Counted from the first letter of the stretch, positions 1 through 9,322 are shown. The stretch: DNA of 64,000 bases from CAZVLQ01 sp964628185 (GCA_964628185.1 CAZVLQ010000009.1:1-64000), one strand, 5' to 3'. Translations and numbers: made by a program. The notes: generated by a model not told the origin, from the sequence alone.

Positions 1-49
1 GCGACCCCTGCCGTGTGAAGGCAGTGCTCTCCCGCTGAGCTAATCGCCC
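1..49 (-). tRNA. tRNA-Val (anticodon CAC), 3' part cut off by window
   Basis: Read on the minus strand, the segment starts with an acceptor 5' arm GGGCGAT, then TA, a D-arm GCTC...GAGC and an anticodon stem CTGCC/GGCAG. The stem closes the seven-base loop TTCACAC, whose middle bases give anticodon CAC (valine, GUG codons). The body closely resembles the bacterial tRNA-Val family. The T-arm, the acceptor 3' strand and CCA would lie left of base 1 and cannot be checked. Confidence 0.88.
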
Positions 50-93
50 CAGGAACCAGGGGGCGCGATTTGTACCAAAGCATACGCCGGGGG

Positions 94-1062
94 TCAATGA
101 ATGCCTTGCTCGATGGCATGCACCAGGGTGGCAAGCATGCGGTTCACCGGCGCCTTCAGGCCCAGGGACGCAGCCCGGCGCACCACATAACCGTTGATGG
201 CATCCACCTCCGTACGCCTGCCCCGCTCGATATCCTGCCACATACTGGTCTTCACCGGCCCCATTTCAAGCGTCACCCCGATGTGCTTTCGGATATCCGC
301 TTCGCCGAGCGCGACACCCAGCGCCTGCGCGACGGCCACGGCCTCCTGCATGGATTGCCGCACGATGGCCAGCGTTTCCCCGCCGGCGGCGACATCCCTG
401 GCGAAGCGGCGCGTGATCGCCGTCAGGGCATTGAAGCCGCAGTTCCACAAGAGCTTGCGCCACAGCATGAGGGACACGTCCGCCTCTTCCCGCACCGGTA
501 CGCCCGCCTGCGCCAGCGCCTGAATCAGCGGCGCCAGCCAGCGCTCACCCGCGCCATGCCGCCACAGTCCGAGCCGTATGCCGCCGGCGGCGGAATGAAT
601 CACCATGCCCGGCTTTTCCAGGCGGGCGCCGATAAAGGCCGTGCCCGCAACCACGGCGTGACCCGGCAGCGCGGCCGCGACGCGGTCGGGCGCTTCCACG
701 CCGTTTTGCAGGGTAAGCAGCAGGGCGGATGCTCCGGCATGCGGGGCCGCGATATCCAGCATGGCATCAAGGTCCGTCATCTTGCAGGTAAAAACCACGA
801 CATCGGCTGCCGCCAGGACGGATGGATCGTCATCGGCCGTCACGGGAATGGTCCGGGATTGCCCGTCTGTCACATGCACAAGCCCGGTGCTCCGCAGCGC
901 CTCAAGATGCGCGCCCCGGGCCATGAATGTCACCTTGTGCCCGGCCTGCCGCAACAGGCTGCCATAGTGGCAGCCAACGGCGCCGGCGCCGGCAATGCCG
1001 ATATGGAACGGCCTGGCTGTTTTTGGCTGGTCATGCCCGGACATGGCGCTAGCATAGCGCAT
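94..1062 (-). CDS. panE: 2-dehydropantoate 2-reductase family protein (ketopantoate reductase)
   Basis: This 322-residue protein has the length of the ApbA/PanE family. These enzymes use NADPH to reduce ketopantoate to pantoate on the way to pantothenate and coenzyme A. The N-terminus has the Rossmann signature GAGAVG at about residues 26-31. The middle holds the family's QNG segment (LLTLQNGVEA), and the C-terminal half is helical and carries the KLLWNCGFNA stretch around the catalytic lysine. Two ATGs are possible, at 1062 and 1044 (MSGHDQ), and neither has a clear Shine-Dalgarno site. The gene is divergent from maeB. Many genomes carry several PanE-like paralogues of unproven substrate, so the fold is surer than the exact reaction. 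Confidence 0.85.
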   Translation of the reverse strand: MRYASAMSGHDQPKTARPFHIGIAGAGAVGCHYGSLLRQAGHKVTFMARGAHLEALRSTGLVHVTDGQSRTIPVTADDDPSVLAAADVVVFTCKMTDLDAMLDIAAPHAGASALLLTLQNGVEAPDRVAAALPGHAVVAGTAFIGARLEKPGMVIHSAAGGIRLGLWRHGAGERWLAPLIQALAQAGVPVREEADVSLMLWRKLLWNCGFNALTAITRRFARDVAAGGETLAIVRQSMQEAVAVAQALGVALGEADIRKHIGVTLEMGPVKTSMWQDIERGRRTEVDAINGYVVRRAASLGLKAPVNRMLATLVHAIEQGIH

Positions 1063-1112
1063 CCACGGCGCCTGCCTATAGAGGGAAACAGCGACCGGGA
1101 AAGGGAGAAATC

Positions 1113-3398
1113 ATGTCCAAGGACTCCATGCGTGAGGATGCGCTGAATTATCACAGCAAGCCGACACCCGGAAAAATCAGCATTCAGGCCACCAAACCGT
1201 GCATCACCCAGCGCGACCTGGCGCTTGCCTATACGCCGGGCGTGGCCGTTCCCTGCCTTGAGATCGAGAAGACGCCGGAACTTGCCTACGAGTATACCTC
1301 GCGCGGCAACCTGGTGGGGGTGATCAGCAATGGAAGCGCCGTGCTGGGCCTCGGCAATATCGGAGCGCTGGCCGGCAAGCCGGTGATGGAGGGCAAGGGC
1401 GTGCTGTTCAAGCGCTTTGCCGATATTGACGTGTTTGACCTCGAGGTGAATGAATCCGACCCGATGGCGCTGGTCGAAACCGTGGCCCGGCTGGAGCCGA
1501 CCTTCGGCGGCATCAACCTGGAGGACATCAAGGCGCCGGAGTGCTTTATCATCGAGGCGGAACTGAAAAAGCGCATGAACATTCCCGTGCTGCATGACGA
1601 CCAGCATGGCACGGCCGTCATTCTGGCTGCCGGCTTCATCAACGCGCTGCAATTACAGGACAAGAAAATCGAAGATGTGAAGATTGTGTGCCTCGGCGCC
1701 GGGGCGGCGGGATTTGCCTGTATGAAACTGATCGAGGAGCTGGGCGCAAGGCATGAGAATATCCTGTTCCTGGACCGCAAGGGCGTAATTGCAAAAGACC
1801 GCGAGGGGAAAATTCCGCCGCACAAGGCCTATTTCGCCACCGAACGCCCGGAGCGCACGCTGACGGAAGCCATGCGCGGCGCCGACGTATTCGTGGGCCT
1901 TTCCACCGGCAACGTGGTTCAGCCGGATATGCTGAAATCCATGGCCGAGCGGCCGATCGTGTTCGCCATGGCTAATCCCGATCCCGAAATCGCCTACGAT
2001 CTGGCCATGTCCACGCGCAAGGACCTGATCATGGCCACCGGGCGCTCGGACCACCCGAACCAGGTTAACAATGTGCTGGGTTTCCCCTTTCTGTTTCGTG
2101 GTGCGCTGGACGCCCGCGCCACCACCTTCAACGAGGAAATGAAGGTGGCGGCCGTACATGCCCTGGCCGGACTTGCCCGGCAGGAAGTGCCCGACACCGT
2201 GCTCAAGGCTTATGGCAACGAACGTCTGAGCTTCGGACCGGAATATATCCTGCCCAAGCCGTTTGATCCCCGCCTGATTGAGGAAGTGCCCGCCGCCGTG
2301 GCGAAAGCCGCCACGGAAAGCGGCGTGGCGAAGAACCCGATCAGCGACATCCCCGCCTACCGGCAGGCGCTGGCGGCGCGCATCGACTGCTCGCGGCTGT
2401 TCATGCGCTGGATCATGGACAAGGCCAGGGCCAGACCGTTGCGCATGGTCCTGCCCGAAGGTGAGGACGCCACCGTCATTCGCGCCGCGGTCCTGATGCA
2501 GGAACTGGGTATCGCGCATCCGCTTCTCATCGGCAAAAAGAAGCGTATCCGGGCTTATGCCCGGGATATGCATCTCAACCTTGAGGGCATCGAAATTCTT
2601 GACCCTACCCGGGAAGATGCACGTTTTTCCAGCCTGGCCGATACCTACTATTTTGAGCGCAACCGCCGCGGCGTATTGCGCCAGGACGCCCTGCATGCGC
2701 TGCGCCATGACGCCAACGTGCTGGCCGCCATGATGGTCAAACAGGGGCTCGCAGACGGCATGCTTTCCGGCCGCACCGCCCATTATCCCAATGTGCTGCG
2801 CCCGGTTCTGCAGGTACTGGGACATGATGCCGGCGGACACCACTACCATGTATACGGCCTGTACATGATGGTGACGGATAAAGGCGCCTATTTTCTGAGC
2901 GACACCTCGGTGAATGTGGAGATGAATGCCGGACAACTGGCGGAACTGGCCGTTTTGTCGGCGAACACCGCAGCCTCGCTGGGCTTTGAACCGCGCGTGG
3001 CCATGCTTTCCTTTTCCAATTTCGGCAGCTCGCCGCACAGGGAATCAAACAAGGTCGCCGAGGCTGTTCAAATTCTGCACGAGCGCCACCCCGATCTGGC
3101 CGTGGATGGAGAAATGCAGGCGGATACGGCCGTCAATCCGGAACTGCTCGCGCAGTACCCCTTCAGCCGGCTGAAGGATGCCGCCAACGTGCTCGTCTTT
3201 CCGACCATGCAGGCCGGTAATATCGCTTACAAGCTGCTGAGGGATCTCGGAGGCGGAACAGCCATCGGACCTATCCTGCTGGGCCTGCCCAGGCAGGCAC
3301 ATGTGCTGCAGACGGGTGCCAGCGTGGATGATATCGTCAATATCGCCGCTATTGCAGCCGCCCGCGCCGCCGATCAGCATGATGAGCAGATGCCCTGA
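1113..3398 (+). CDS. maeB: NADP-dependent malic enzyme with phosphotransacetylase-like C-terminal domain
   Basis: Malic enzyme oxidatively decarboxylates malate to pyruvate and makes NADPH. At 761 residues this is the long MaeB form. The catalytic malic half spans about residues 1-425, including AYTPGVAVPC and GLGNIGALAGKPVMEGK near the start, the HDDQHGTA segment and the dinucleotide-binding GAGAAG. A phosphate-acetyl/butyryl-transferase-like domain spans about 430-755, beginning near RPLRMVLPEGED. In characterised MaeB proteins this tail senses acetyl-CoA rather than catalysing acetyl transfer. The start ATG follows AGGGAG at a good distance. The gene is divergent from panE and convergent with the M23 peptidase gene. 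Confidence 0.95.
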   Translation: MSKDSMREDALNYHSKPTPGKISIQATKPCITQRDLALAYTPGVAVPCLEIEKTPELAYEYTSRGNLVGVISNGSAVLGLGNIGALAGKPVMEGKGVLFKRFADIDVFDLEVNESDPMALVETVARLEPTFGGINLEDIKAPECFIIEAELKKRMNIPVLHDDQHGTAVILAAGFINALQLQDKKIEDVKIVCLGAGAAGFACMKLIEELGARHENILFLDRKGVIAKDREGKIPPHKAYFATERPERTLTEAMRGADVFVGLSTGNVVQPDMLKSMAERPIVFAMANPDPEIAYDLAMSTRKDLIMATGRSDHPNQVNNVLGFPFLFRGALDARATTFNEEMKVAAVHALAGLARQEVPDTVLKAYGNERLSFGPEYILPKPFDPRLIEEVPAAVAKAATESGVAKNPISDIPAYRQALAARIDCSRLFMRWIMDKARARPLRMVLPEGEDATVIRAAVLMQELGIAHPLLIGKKKRIRAYARDMHLNLEGIEILDPTREDARFSSLADTYYFERNRRGVLRQDALHALRHDANVLAAMMVKQGLADGMLSGRTAHYPNVLRPVLQVLGHDAGGHHYHVYGLYMMVTDKGAYFLSDTSVNVEMNAGQLAELAVLSANTAASLGFEPRVAMLSFSNFGSSPHRESNKVAEAVQILHERHPDLAVDGEMQADTAVNPELLAQYPFSRLKDAANVLVFPTMQAGNIAYKLLRDLGGGTAIGPILLGLPRQAHVLQTGASVDDIVNIAAIAAARAADQHDEQMP

Positions 3399-3433
3399 GC
3401 CGGCGGAGCCGGAAGCAGGGAAGCGGTGAGAAT

Positions 3434-4372
3434 CTATCCCCGCGGCAGAAACTTGACGGGGTTTAAAAAGCGGCCGTAACGGTGCACTTCATAGTGTAAA
3501 TGCGGGCCGGTAGATCTGCCGGTTGAACCGATGCGGCCGAGCAACTGACTGTCCCCGACTTCATCGCCCGCATGAACCGCGAGGGTGGACAAATGGCCAT
3601 AGCGCGTGATGTAGCCATAGCCATGATCCACTTCCACCATATAGCCGAAGCCCTTCATTTTTCCGGCAAACGTCACGATGCCGTGACTGGCGGCAAGCAC
3701 CGGAGCGCCGAAACGGTTGGCGATATCCACGCCGCGATGCAGCTCGCGCTCTCCCGTGAACGGGTCGGCGCGCATGCCGTAGCGGGAACTGATCCAGCCC
3801 TTTTCGGTTGGCCATGCGTGCGGTTTGGCAATCTGCTCCGTACGTTGCTGTTCCAGCAGATAGTCAATGGCGGCCAGTTGCGCATCCACATCGGCAAGCC
3901 TGATATCAATACGATCAATCGAAGTATCCAGCCCCTTCATTTCCACCGGAGACGGCGCAATGCGGGGACCACCATAGGCCGGCTGTATGCCAAAATTGAA
4001 TTCGGATGCATCCAGCGAGGCAACATCGACCAGCCGCAAGCCCAGCGCATCCAGCCGCGCCAGCCGGGCCTGGATATTTCCGATGTTGCGCGCATAAACG
4101 GCCAGTTTTCTGCCCTGTGCATCCATGCGAGCCTGCATATGACCCGCCTTGCGGTCAAAACGTTCCCGCAGCATGGATAACTGATTTTTCAGCGTATGAA
4201 TACGGGCATCCTTCTGCGTGCCCTGCCAGACCTGCCATCCCCCCCACACGCCAAGGGTCAGAACAAATACAATGCCGAGGCCCGCCGTGCCAAGCAGGCG
4301 GGAACCGATGCGCAGGCTGCGAACGCGGCCGCCATCGGGAACCAGCATCAGTGAACATTGCTTAAACTTCAA
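3434..4372 (-). CDS. Membrane-anchored M23 (LytM-type) peptidase
   Basis: The C-terminus is a Peptidase_M23 domain expected to cut or remodel peptidoglycan peptides in the periplasm. Zinc ligands are visible: the first His/Asp pair in HRGVDIA and the HLH pair in GPHLHYEV. The reading frame stays open upstream, but a TTG at 4372 sits five bases after GGAGG and gives a 312-residue protein starting MKFKQCSLML. A hydrophobic segment at about residues 24-45 is an uncleaved anchor. It is followed by a coiled-coil-like stretch (about 50-165) and then the catalytic domain. This resembles cell-wall hydrolases encoded beside secA/lpxC in other proteobacteria. The next gene starts divergently only about 60 bases away, so the two share a promoter region. 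Confidence 0.85.
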   Translation of the reverse strand: MKFKQCSLMLVPDGGRVRSLRIGSRLLGTAGLGIVFVLTLGVWGGWQVWQGTQKDARIHTLKNQLSMLRERFDRKAGHMQARMDAQGRKLAVYARNIGNIQARLARLDALGLRLVDVASLDASEFNFGIQPAYGGPRIAPSPVEMKGLDTSIDRIDIRLADVDAQLAAIDYLLEQQRTEQIAKPHAWPTEKGWISSRYGMRADPFTGERELHRGVDIANRFGAPVLAASHGIVTFAGKMKGFGYMVEVDHGYGYITRYGHLSTLAVHAGDEVGDSQLLGRIGSTGRSTGPHLHYEVHRYGRFLNPVKFLPRG

Positions 4373-4431
4373 ATACGCCTCCAACCCAGGCTGATTGCTA
4401 TCCAAGTGAAAAAAAATTGTCAAGAACATCC

Positions 4432-4956
4432 ATGCGAAATCGGGCCATTGACCCGCAAGATTATCCACTTCATCTTTTGGATATGCACGATACTTCTCCG
4501 GCACGAGCCGGCCTCACGATCGTCCGGCATGCCATGCAAACGCTGCTTCACCAGGCTATGGACACTGCGCCGGCGGCGGCATTCGGGCTGGCGGGGGGAA
4601 GGCGCGACGCGATAGAAACCGTCTTCCTGTTGAATCAGGGGCGGCCCGGTCCCGGCCGGACAGGAGACGTGATGCGGGCATGGGCGTCGGACGGCATTGC
4701 ACCGCTCGCGATTTTTACCTCCGCTCCGCATGGCGACAGCCCGGCGTCCCTGCACGGAAAAGCGCTGCGGGCCGTTGCCGGGGCGGACGACGCCCTGACG
4801 GCGCGTCTGCGTCCGTTGCCGTTGCTGCTGGTTCGCATGGACACCAGGGGAAGGCTGGAAGCCATGCTCTGCGCTCCCGGCCCGACGGGAATGACCGAGC
4901 TGCCGCTTACCCTGCTGGAAGACGGCCACTTGTACCGTCCGGGCCATAAAGGATAG
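4432..4956 (+). CDS. JAMM/Mov34-fold-like protein lacking the metal-binding residues
   Basis: This protein of about 174 residues has no exact family I can name, but its layout follows small prokaryotic JAMM (M67) peptidases. There is an N-terminal helix LTIVRHAMQTLL, then PAAAFGLAGGR where the family has P-x-E-x-C-G-L-L-x-G. Near bases 4717-4755 comes TSAPHGDSPAS where the family has HSHP...PS..D. The catalytic Glu is replaced by Ala, the two His by Thr and Ala, and the Asp by Gly, so no zinc site remains. The start is uncertain: TTG 4417, ATG 4432 and ATG 4483 are all in frame and none has a strong Shine-Dalgarno. It ends 11 bases before hemA and probably shares its operon. Function unknown. 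Confidence 0.6.
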   Translation: MRNRAIDPQDYPLHLLDMHDTSPARAGLTIVRHAMQTLLHQAMDTAPAAAFGLAGGRRDAIETVFLLNQGRPGPGRTGDVMRAWASDGIAPLAIFTSAPHGDSPASLHGKALRAVAGADDALTARLRPLPLLLVRMDTRGRLEAMLCAPGPTGMTELPLTLLEDGHLYRPGHKG

Positions 4957-4967
4957 GCTTCGTCATC

Positions 4968-6275
4968 ATGCGGATATGCCACATTGGCCTGAATCACAAA
5001 ACCGCGCCGGTTGAACTGCGTGAGCGGGCCGCAATCGCCGAAGCGGATATTCCCGCGCTTTTGCAACAACTGGCCTCGGCTTCCCCGGTGCGTGAAGCAG
5101 CCCTGTTGTCCACCTGCAACCGGGTGGAATTCACGCTCGTGACCCATGATCCGGATGCAGCCATTGCACTGGTGCATGAATGGTTCTCCGAAACCGCGGA
5201 ATTGCCCCTGGATCACATCATCGAACACCTTTATTCCCATACCACTGAAGCAGCCGTACGCCATCTTTTTGCCGTTGCGACGGGCCTTGATTCACTCGTA
5301 CTGGGGGAGCCGCAGATTCTCGGACAGGTCAAGTCCGCCTATGAACATGCCCTTGCCGCCGGAACCGCGGGCCATATCCTGCACCGCCTGTTCCAGGCCA
5401 CCTTCGCCGCCGCCAAGCGCGCCCGCACGGAGACGGATATCGGCAGGCAGGCGGTGAATATTTCCTCCTGCGCCGTGGAACTGGCCCAGCGCATCTTCGG
5501 TGATCTGACTGAAAAAACCGTGCTGCTGATCGGTGCGGGCGAAATGGCGGAACTGGCCGCACGGCATCTGCAGGGCAATGGCGTCAAACAGATACTGGTC
5601 GCCAACCGGACCCTGGAACGGGCCAGAAATCTGGCCCGGGAGTTTGACGGCCACGCCCTGACGCTGAATCAACTGAGCGACTACCTGGATGCGGCGGATA
5701 TCGTCATATCGAGCACGGGCGCCAACACCTATGTATTGCTGCCGGAACCGATGCTGAAGGCACAGGAGAAGCGGGGCGGAAGGCCGATATTTCTCGTGGA
5801 TATCGCCGTACCGCGGGATATCGATCCCCGCGTCGGCGACATGGAAGGCGTCTACCTGTACGACATCGACGACATGCAACATGTCGTGCAGGGCAACCGT
5901 GAACATCGCGAGAAGGAAGCGGCCGCCGCCCGCCTGCTGCTTGAGGAAGATGCCAGGGAATTTATTTCATGGCTGAAATCGCTGGAATCCGTACCGATCA
6001 TCCGCCGCCTGCAGGACAGGATGGATGGTATACGCCGCGATGAACTGGCCAAGGCGCGTTATCTGAAATCGCTCGATGCCGAACAATATGAGGCGGTTGA
6101 TCGTTTCAGCCGCGCCCTGATGAAACGGTTCATGCACCCGACCATGCGCGCGCTGAAAACCCTGCCCGAGGATATTGAGGGCGATCTGTTCATGGGCGCG
6201 GCGCGAGTGCTTTTCAGCCTGAACGACCCGGCATCCGATATTTCCAAGGAAAGCGATGAACACAAGACTCGATGA
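4968..6275 (+). CDS. hemA: Glutamyl-tRNA reductase
   Basis: HemA reduces glutamyl-tRNA(Glu) to glutamate-1-semialdehyde, the first committed step of tetrapyrrole synthesis. The 435-residue protein opens with GLNHKTAPVELRERAAI and carries the active-site cysteine in LLSTCNRVE. The NADPH-binding domain has LLIGAGEMAEL at about residue 185, and the C-terminal dimerisation helices end near residue 420. A Shine-Dalgarno-like AAAGGATAGG precedes ATG 4968. Its last 20 bases overlap prfA, the order also seen in other proteobacteria (hemA-prfA-prmC). Feedback control by heme through N-terminal lysines is known for the enteric enzyme and was not assessed here. Confidence 0.97.
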   Translation: MRICHIGLNHKTAPVELRERAAIAEADIPALLQQLASASPVREAALLSTCNRVEFTLVTHDPDAAIALVHEWFSETAELPLDHIIEHLYSHTTEAAVRHLFAVATGLDSLVLGEPQILGQVKSAYEHALAAGTAGHILHRLFQATFAAAKRARTETDIGRQAVNISSCAVELAQRIFGDLTEKTVLLIGAGEMAELAARHLQGNGVKQILVANRTLERARNLAREFDGHALTLNQLSDYLDAADIVISSTGANTYVLLPEPMLKAQEKRGGRPIFLVDIAVPRDIDPRVGDMEGVYLYDIDDMQHVVQGNREHREKEAAAARLLLEEDAREFISWLKSLESVPIIRRLQDRMDGIRRDELAKARYLKSLDAEQYEAVDRFSRALMKRFMHPTMRALKTLPEDIEGDLFMGAARVLFSLNDPASDISKESDEHKTR

Positions 6276-7329
6276 CATCCTTGCCCGCAAGGATGAACTT
6301 GCCCGGCTGCTCGCCGACCCTGAAATTACCAGACAACCCGGACAATACACCCGTCTTTCCCGTGAATTCGCCGAAATCGGGCCGGTCGCCGATATCGTTG
6401 CCAGGCTACGGCGGCTGGAACGGCAGATCATGGAGAACCGGGAACTGGTGGAGGATGCCGCTTGCGATGCCGAGCTGCGGGAAATGGCGGGGATCGAGGT
6501 TGGTGAGCTTGAGGCGGAATCCGCGGACCTGAACGAGCGGCTCCGGTGGCTCCTGCTGCCCAAAGATCCAAATGACGCGCGTAATGTCATCCTCGAAGTC
6601 CGCGCGGGGACGGGCGGCGACGAGGCCGCGCTCTTTGCCGCCGATCTGTTTCGCATGTATAGCCGCTTTGCCGAGCGCAAGGGCTACAGGGTGGAGGTGC
6701 TGTCCGCCAGTGAAACCGGCATCGGTGGCTACAAGGAAATCATCGCCCAGATCAGCGGCGCCGGGGCTTATTCCCGTTTCAAGTTCGAATCCGGCGTTCA
6801 CCGGGTGCAGCGCGTGCCGGAAACGGAGACCGGCGGCCGCATTCACACCAGCGCCTGCACCGTGGCCGTGCTGCCCGAGGCGGACGAGGTGGATGTGCGC
6901 ATCAGCCCGGAAGACCTGCGCATCGATGTCTACCGTTCCTCGGGGCCCGGGGGGCAGAGCGTCAACACCACCGATTCCGCCGTGCGCATCACGCATACCC
7001 CGTCCGGCATCGTCGTGACCTGTCAGGATGAAAAGAGCCAGCACAAGAACAAGGCCAAGGCCATGAAGGTGTTGCAGGCGCGGTTGTATGACGCCGCCCG
7101 GCAGGAGGCGCATGATGAACGCGCCGAGACCCGCCGCGGCATGGTGGGCAGCGGCGATCGTTCCGAGCGCATCCGCACCTACAACTTCCCGCAGGGCCGC
7201 GTGACCGATCATCGCATCAATCTCACCCTGTATAAACTGGATCAGATCCTCGGCGGGGAAATGGACGAACTGGTGGATGCGCTGATCACCCGTCAACAGG
7301 CGGAATTACTCGCAACCCACGGAGTATGA
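6256..7329 (+). CDS. prfA: Peptide chain release factor 1
   Basis: RF1 recognises UAA and UAG stop codons and triggers hydrolysis of peptidyl-tRNA. The 357-residue protein has the normal length. The GGQ tip appears in SSGPGGQSVNTTDSAVR at about residue 230. The recognition region around RVPETETGGRIHTSACTVAV is that of RF1. The start lies inside the end of hemA (20-base overlap) and the stop overlaps prmC by 4 bases, so translation of the three genes is probably coupled. The neighbouring methyltransferase PrmC is the enzyme that modifies the GGQ glutamine. Confidence 0.97.
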   Translation: MNTRLDDILARKDELARLLADPEITRQPGQYTRLSREFAEIGPVADIVARLRRLERQIMENRELVEDAACDAELREMAGIEVGELEAESADLNERLRWLLLPKDPNDARNVILEVRAGTGGDEAALFAADLFRMYSRFAERKGYRVEVLSASETGIGGYKEIIAQISGAGAYSRFKFESGVHRVQRVPETETGGRIHTSACTVAVLPEADEVDVRISPEDLRIDVYRSSGPGGQSVNTTDSAVRITHTPSGIVVTCQDEKSQHKNKAKAMKVLQARLYDAARQEAHDERAETRRGMVGSGDRSERIRTYNFPQGRVTDHRINLTLYKLDQILGGEMDELVDALITRQQAELLATHGV

Positions 7330-8168
7330 TCATCGGGGAAATTCTTCGTTCCGCATCGCTTACATTGCGTCAGGCCGGCTGCGGCACCCCCCGTCTGGAT
7401 GCGGAACTGTTACTGGCAACGGCTCTGAAGAAGGAACGTACCTGGCTGATCGCCCATGCGGATGACGATGTTCCGTCAGACATTCAAACCCGGTTCACAT
7501 TCCTGCTGAAGCGCCGGCGCGCACGCGAACCCGTGGCCTATATTCTCGGAGAAAAGGAATTCTGGTCGCGTCCTTTTTTCGTTACGCCGGATGTGCTCAT
7601 TCCCCGCCCGGAAACCGAACACCTGATTGAAGCCACCATGGAATACTTTACGGATACAAAAAAAGATTTGCATTTTTGCGATATCGGCACGGGCAGCGGC
7701 TGCATCGCCGTCACACTGGCCTGTGAATACCCGAATACCATGGTGACCGCTACGGATATTTCTCCCGAGGCGCTTGCCGTCGCCCGCAGCAATGCCAAAC
7801 GGCATGGCGTCGCTGCACGCCTCAAGTTCCGCCAGGGCGACATGTTCGCGGCCCTGCGGAAACAGGACGGTCGCTTTGACGCCATTATCTCCAATCCGCC
7901 GTATGTGGCACAAGACGAAATCCATACGCTGGAATCGGAACTGCGTTTTGAACCCCGGCATGCGCTGACCGATGAATCCAGCGGCCTGATTTACCTGCAA
8001 ACGCTGGTTGAACATGCACCGGCATGGCTGAAACCGGAAGGTATATTGCTTGTTGAAACAGGCCTGTGCGGCCTGCCGGCCCCGCCTCCGCCCATGTATC
8101 TGGAATGTGAAATCCACGATCTTGCCGGGAATCTTCGGGCGGGACTTTTTGTGTGCCGGCAAATATGA
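7326..8168 (+). CDS. prmC: Release-factor glutamine N5-methyltransferase
   Basis: PrmC methylates the glutamine of the GGQ motif in RF1 and RF2 using S-adenosylmethionine. Visible features are the N-terminal helical domain (RLDAELLLATAL), the EFWSRPFFVTPDVLIPRPET region, the SAM-binding DIGTGSGCIAV at about residue 119, and the catalytic NPPY at about residue 190. The C-terminus departs from the family. After VETG the usual helix and final strand are replaced by a short proline-rich stretch (GLPAPPPPM), so the protein is 280 residues and ends abruptly. The methyltransferase core is intact. The start overlaps prfA by 4 bases, and the stop overlaps hpnI by ATGA. Confidence 0.95.
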   Translation: MIIGEILRSASLTLRQAGCGTPRLDAELLLATALKKERTWLIAHADDDVPSDIQTRFTFLLKRRRAREPVAYILGEKEFWSRPFFVTPDVLIPRPETEHLIEATMEYFTDTKKDLHFCDIGTGSGCIAVTLACEYPNTMVTATDISPEALAVARSNAKRHGVAARLKFRQGDMFAALRKQDGRFDAIISNPPYVAQDEIHTLESELRFEPRHALTDESSGLIYLQTLVEHAPAWLKPEGILLVETGLCGLPAPPPPMYLECEIHDLAGNLRAGLFVCRQI

Positions 8169-9322
8169 ATAATCCGGAATATCTCGCCTGGGCGGGTTTC
8201 ATTCTTGGCGGCAGCGCACTTCTCTACCAGGGCCTCGCCCTGTTTGCCCTGTTTGCATGGGCCAGACGGCGGCTGCCGACACCATCCGCCATGCCGCCGG
8301 TCAGCATCCTCAAGCCCCTGTGCGGCCTCGAACCGCTCCTGTATGAAAACCTGCGCTCATTCTGTGAGCAGAATTATCCCTGCTTTGAGATTATTTTCGG
8401 CGTCCAGTCCGCCGATGACCCCGCATGGGCCATTGCGCAACGCCTGCAATCTGAATTTCAGCGGCTGGGTATTCGTATCGTAGTGCAGCAGGAAAATGCC
8501 TGTGTCAACCGCAAGATCGGCAATCTGGCCAGTATGGAACAGCATGCCTCCCACGAGTATCTCGTGCTTTCCGACAGCAGTACGGCTGTGGGCCCGGACT
8601 ACCTTTTACGCCTGGCCGGCGGCTTCGAAGAGGAGGGTATCGGCGCCATCACATGCCTGTACCGCGCCCGCCCGGAGAATTCCTTCTGGTCACGTATGGC
8701 TGCGCTGTACATGAACGCATCCTTCACCCCCTCGATCATGACCGGCTGGATGCTGGGCATGCGGGATTTCGGCTTTGGTGCGACCCTGGCGCTGCGCAAA
8801 TCGGTGCTGGATGCGATTGGCGGATTTGCGGTGCTGGGCGATCATCTGGCGGATGATTACATGCTGGCCCGGCTGTTACGCCGGCGGGGGCTGAAGACCG
8901 TGCTTTCTCCGTACATGGTTGATACCGTGGTGCATGAGCCTTCCCTTTCAAGCCTCTGGCGGCATGAAATGCGCTGGGTGCGGGCCGTGCGCATATTGCA
9001 ACCCGTGGGCCATGCCTTCTCCATCGTCACGCACGCCCTGCCGCTGACACTGATCGCCTTTCTGTTGGCCCGAACCGCGCCTTTTGCATGGAGCATGCCA
9101 TGCGCGGCACTGCTGTTGCGCGCGGCCACGCCTGTCTGCATCACCGGACTGCGCGACCTGCCGCTTCAGGCCAACACCTTGCTGCTACCCCTGCGCGACG
9201 CAATTTCATTTGCCGTCTGGCTGGGCAGTTATTTCGGCCGGCATGTGCACTGGCGGGGGCGTGCCTTCAGACTGTGCCGGAACGGCCACCTTCAGGAGGT
9301 GGAGCACATTGCCCGCCCCTGA
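8165..9322 (+). CDS. hpnI: Hopanoid glycosyltransferase HpnI, copy 1
   Basis: HpnI-type GT2 enzymes transfer N-acetylglucosamine to bacteriohopanetetrol on the way to BHT-glucosamine. The 385-residue protein has an N-terminal membrane segment, the SILKPLCGLEP motif at about residue 50, acceptor-side ADDYMLARLL, the ceramide-glucosyltransferase-like HEMRWVR, and C-terminal membrane helices. The donor motif reads DSS (residues 137-139), where copy 2 at 15287 reads DSD. The ATG at 8165 overlaps the prmC stop as ATGA and is preferred over GTG 8153. It overlaps hpnN by 14 bases. I am sure of the family. The division of labour between the two copies is unknown. Confidence 0.88.
   Translation: MNNPEYLAWAGFILGGSALLYQGLALFALFAWARRRLPTPSAMPPVSILKPLCGLEPLLYENLRSFCEQNYPCFEIIFGVQSADDPAWAIAQRLQSEFQRLGIRIVVQQENACVNRKIGNLASMEQHASHEYLVLSDSSTAVGPDYLLRLAGGFEEEGIGAITCLYRARPENSFWSRMAALYMNASFTPSIMTGWMLGMRDFGFGATLALRKSVLDAIGGFAVLGDHLADDYMLARLLRRRGLKTVLSPYMVDTVVHEPSLSSLWRHEMRWVRAVRILQPVGHAFSIVTHALPLTLIAFLLARTAPFAWSMPCAALLLRAATPVCITGLRDLPLQANTLLLPLRDAISFAVWLGSYFGRHVHWRGRAFRLCRNGHLQEVEHIARP

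Noticed and set aside
1653..3038. Long minus-strand frame of 461 codons opposite maeB
   Set aside because: It is the antisense shadow of a well-conserved malic enzyme; the His/Gly/Gln-rich translation has no domain or ribosome site.
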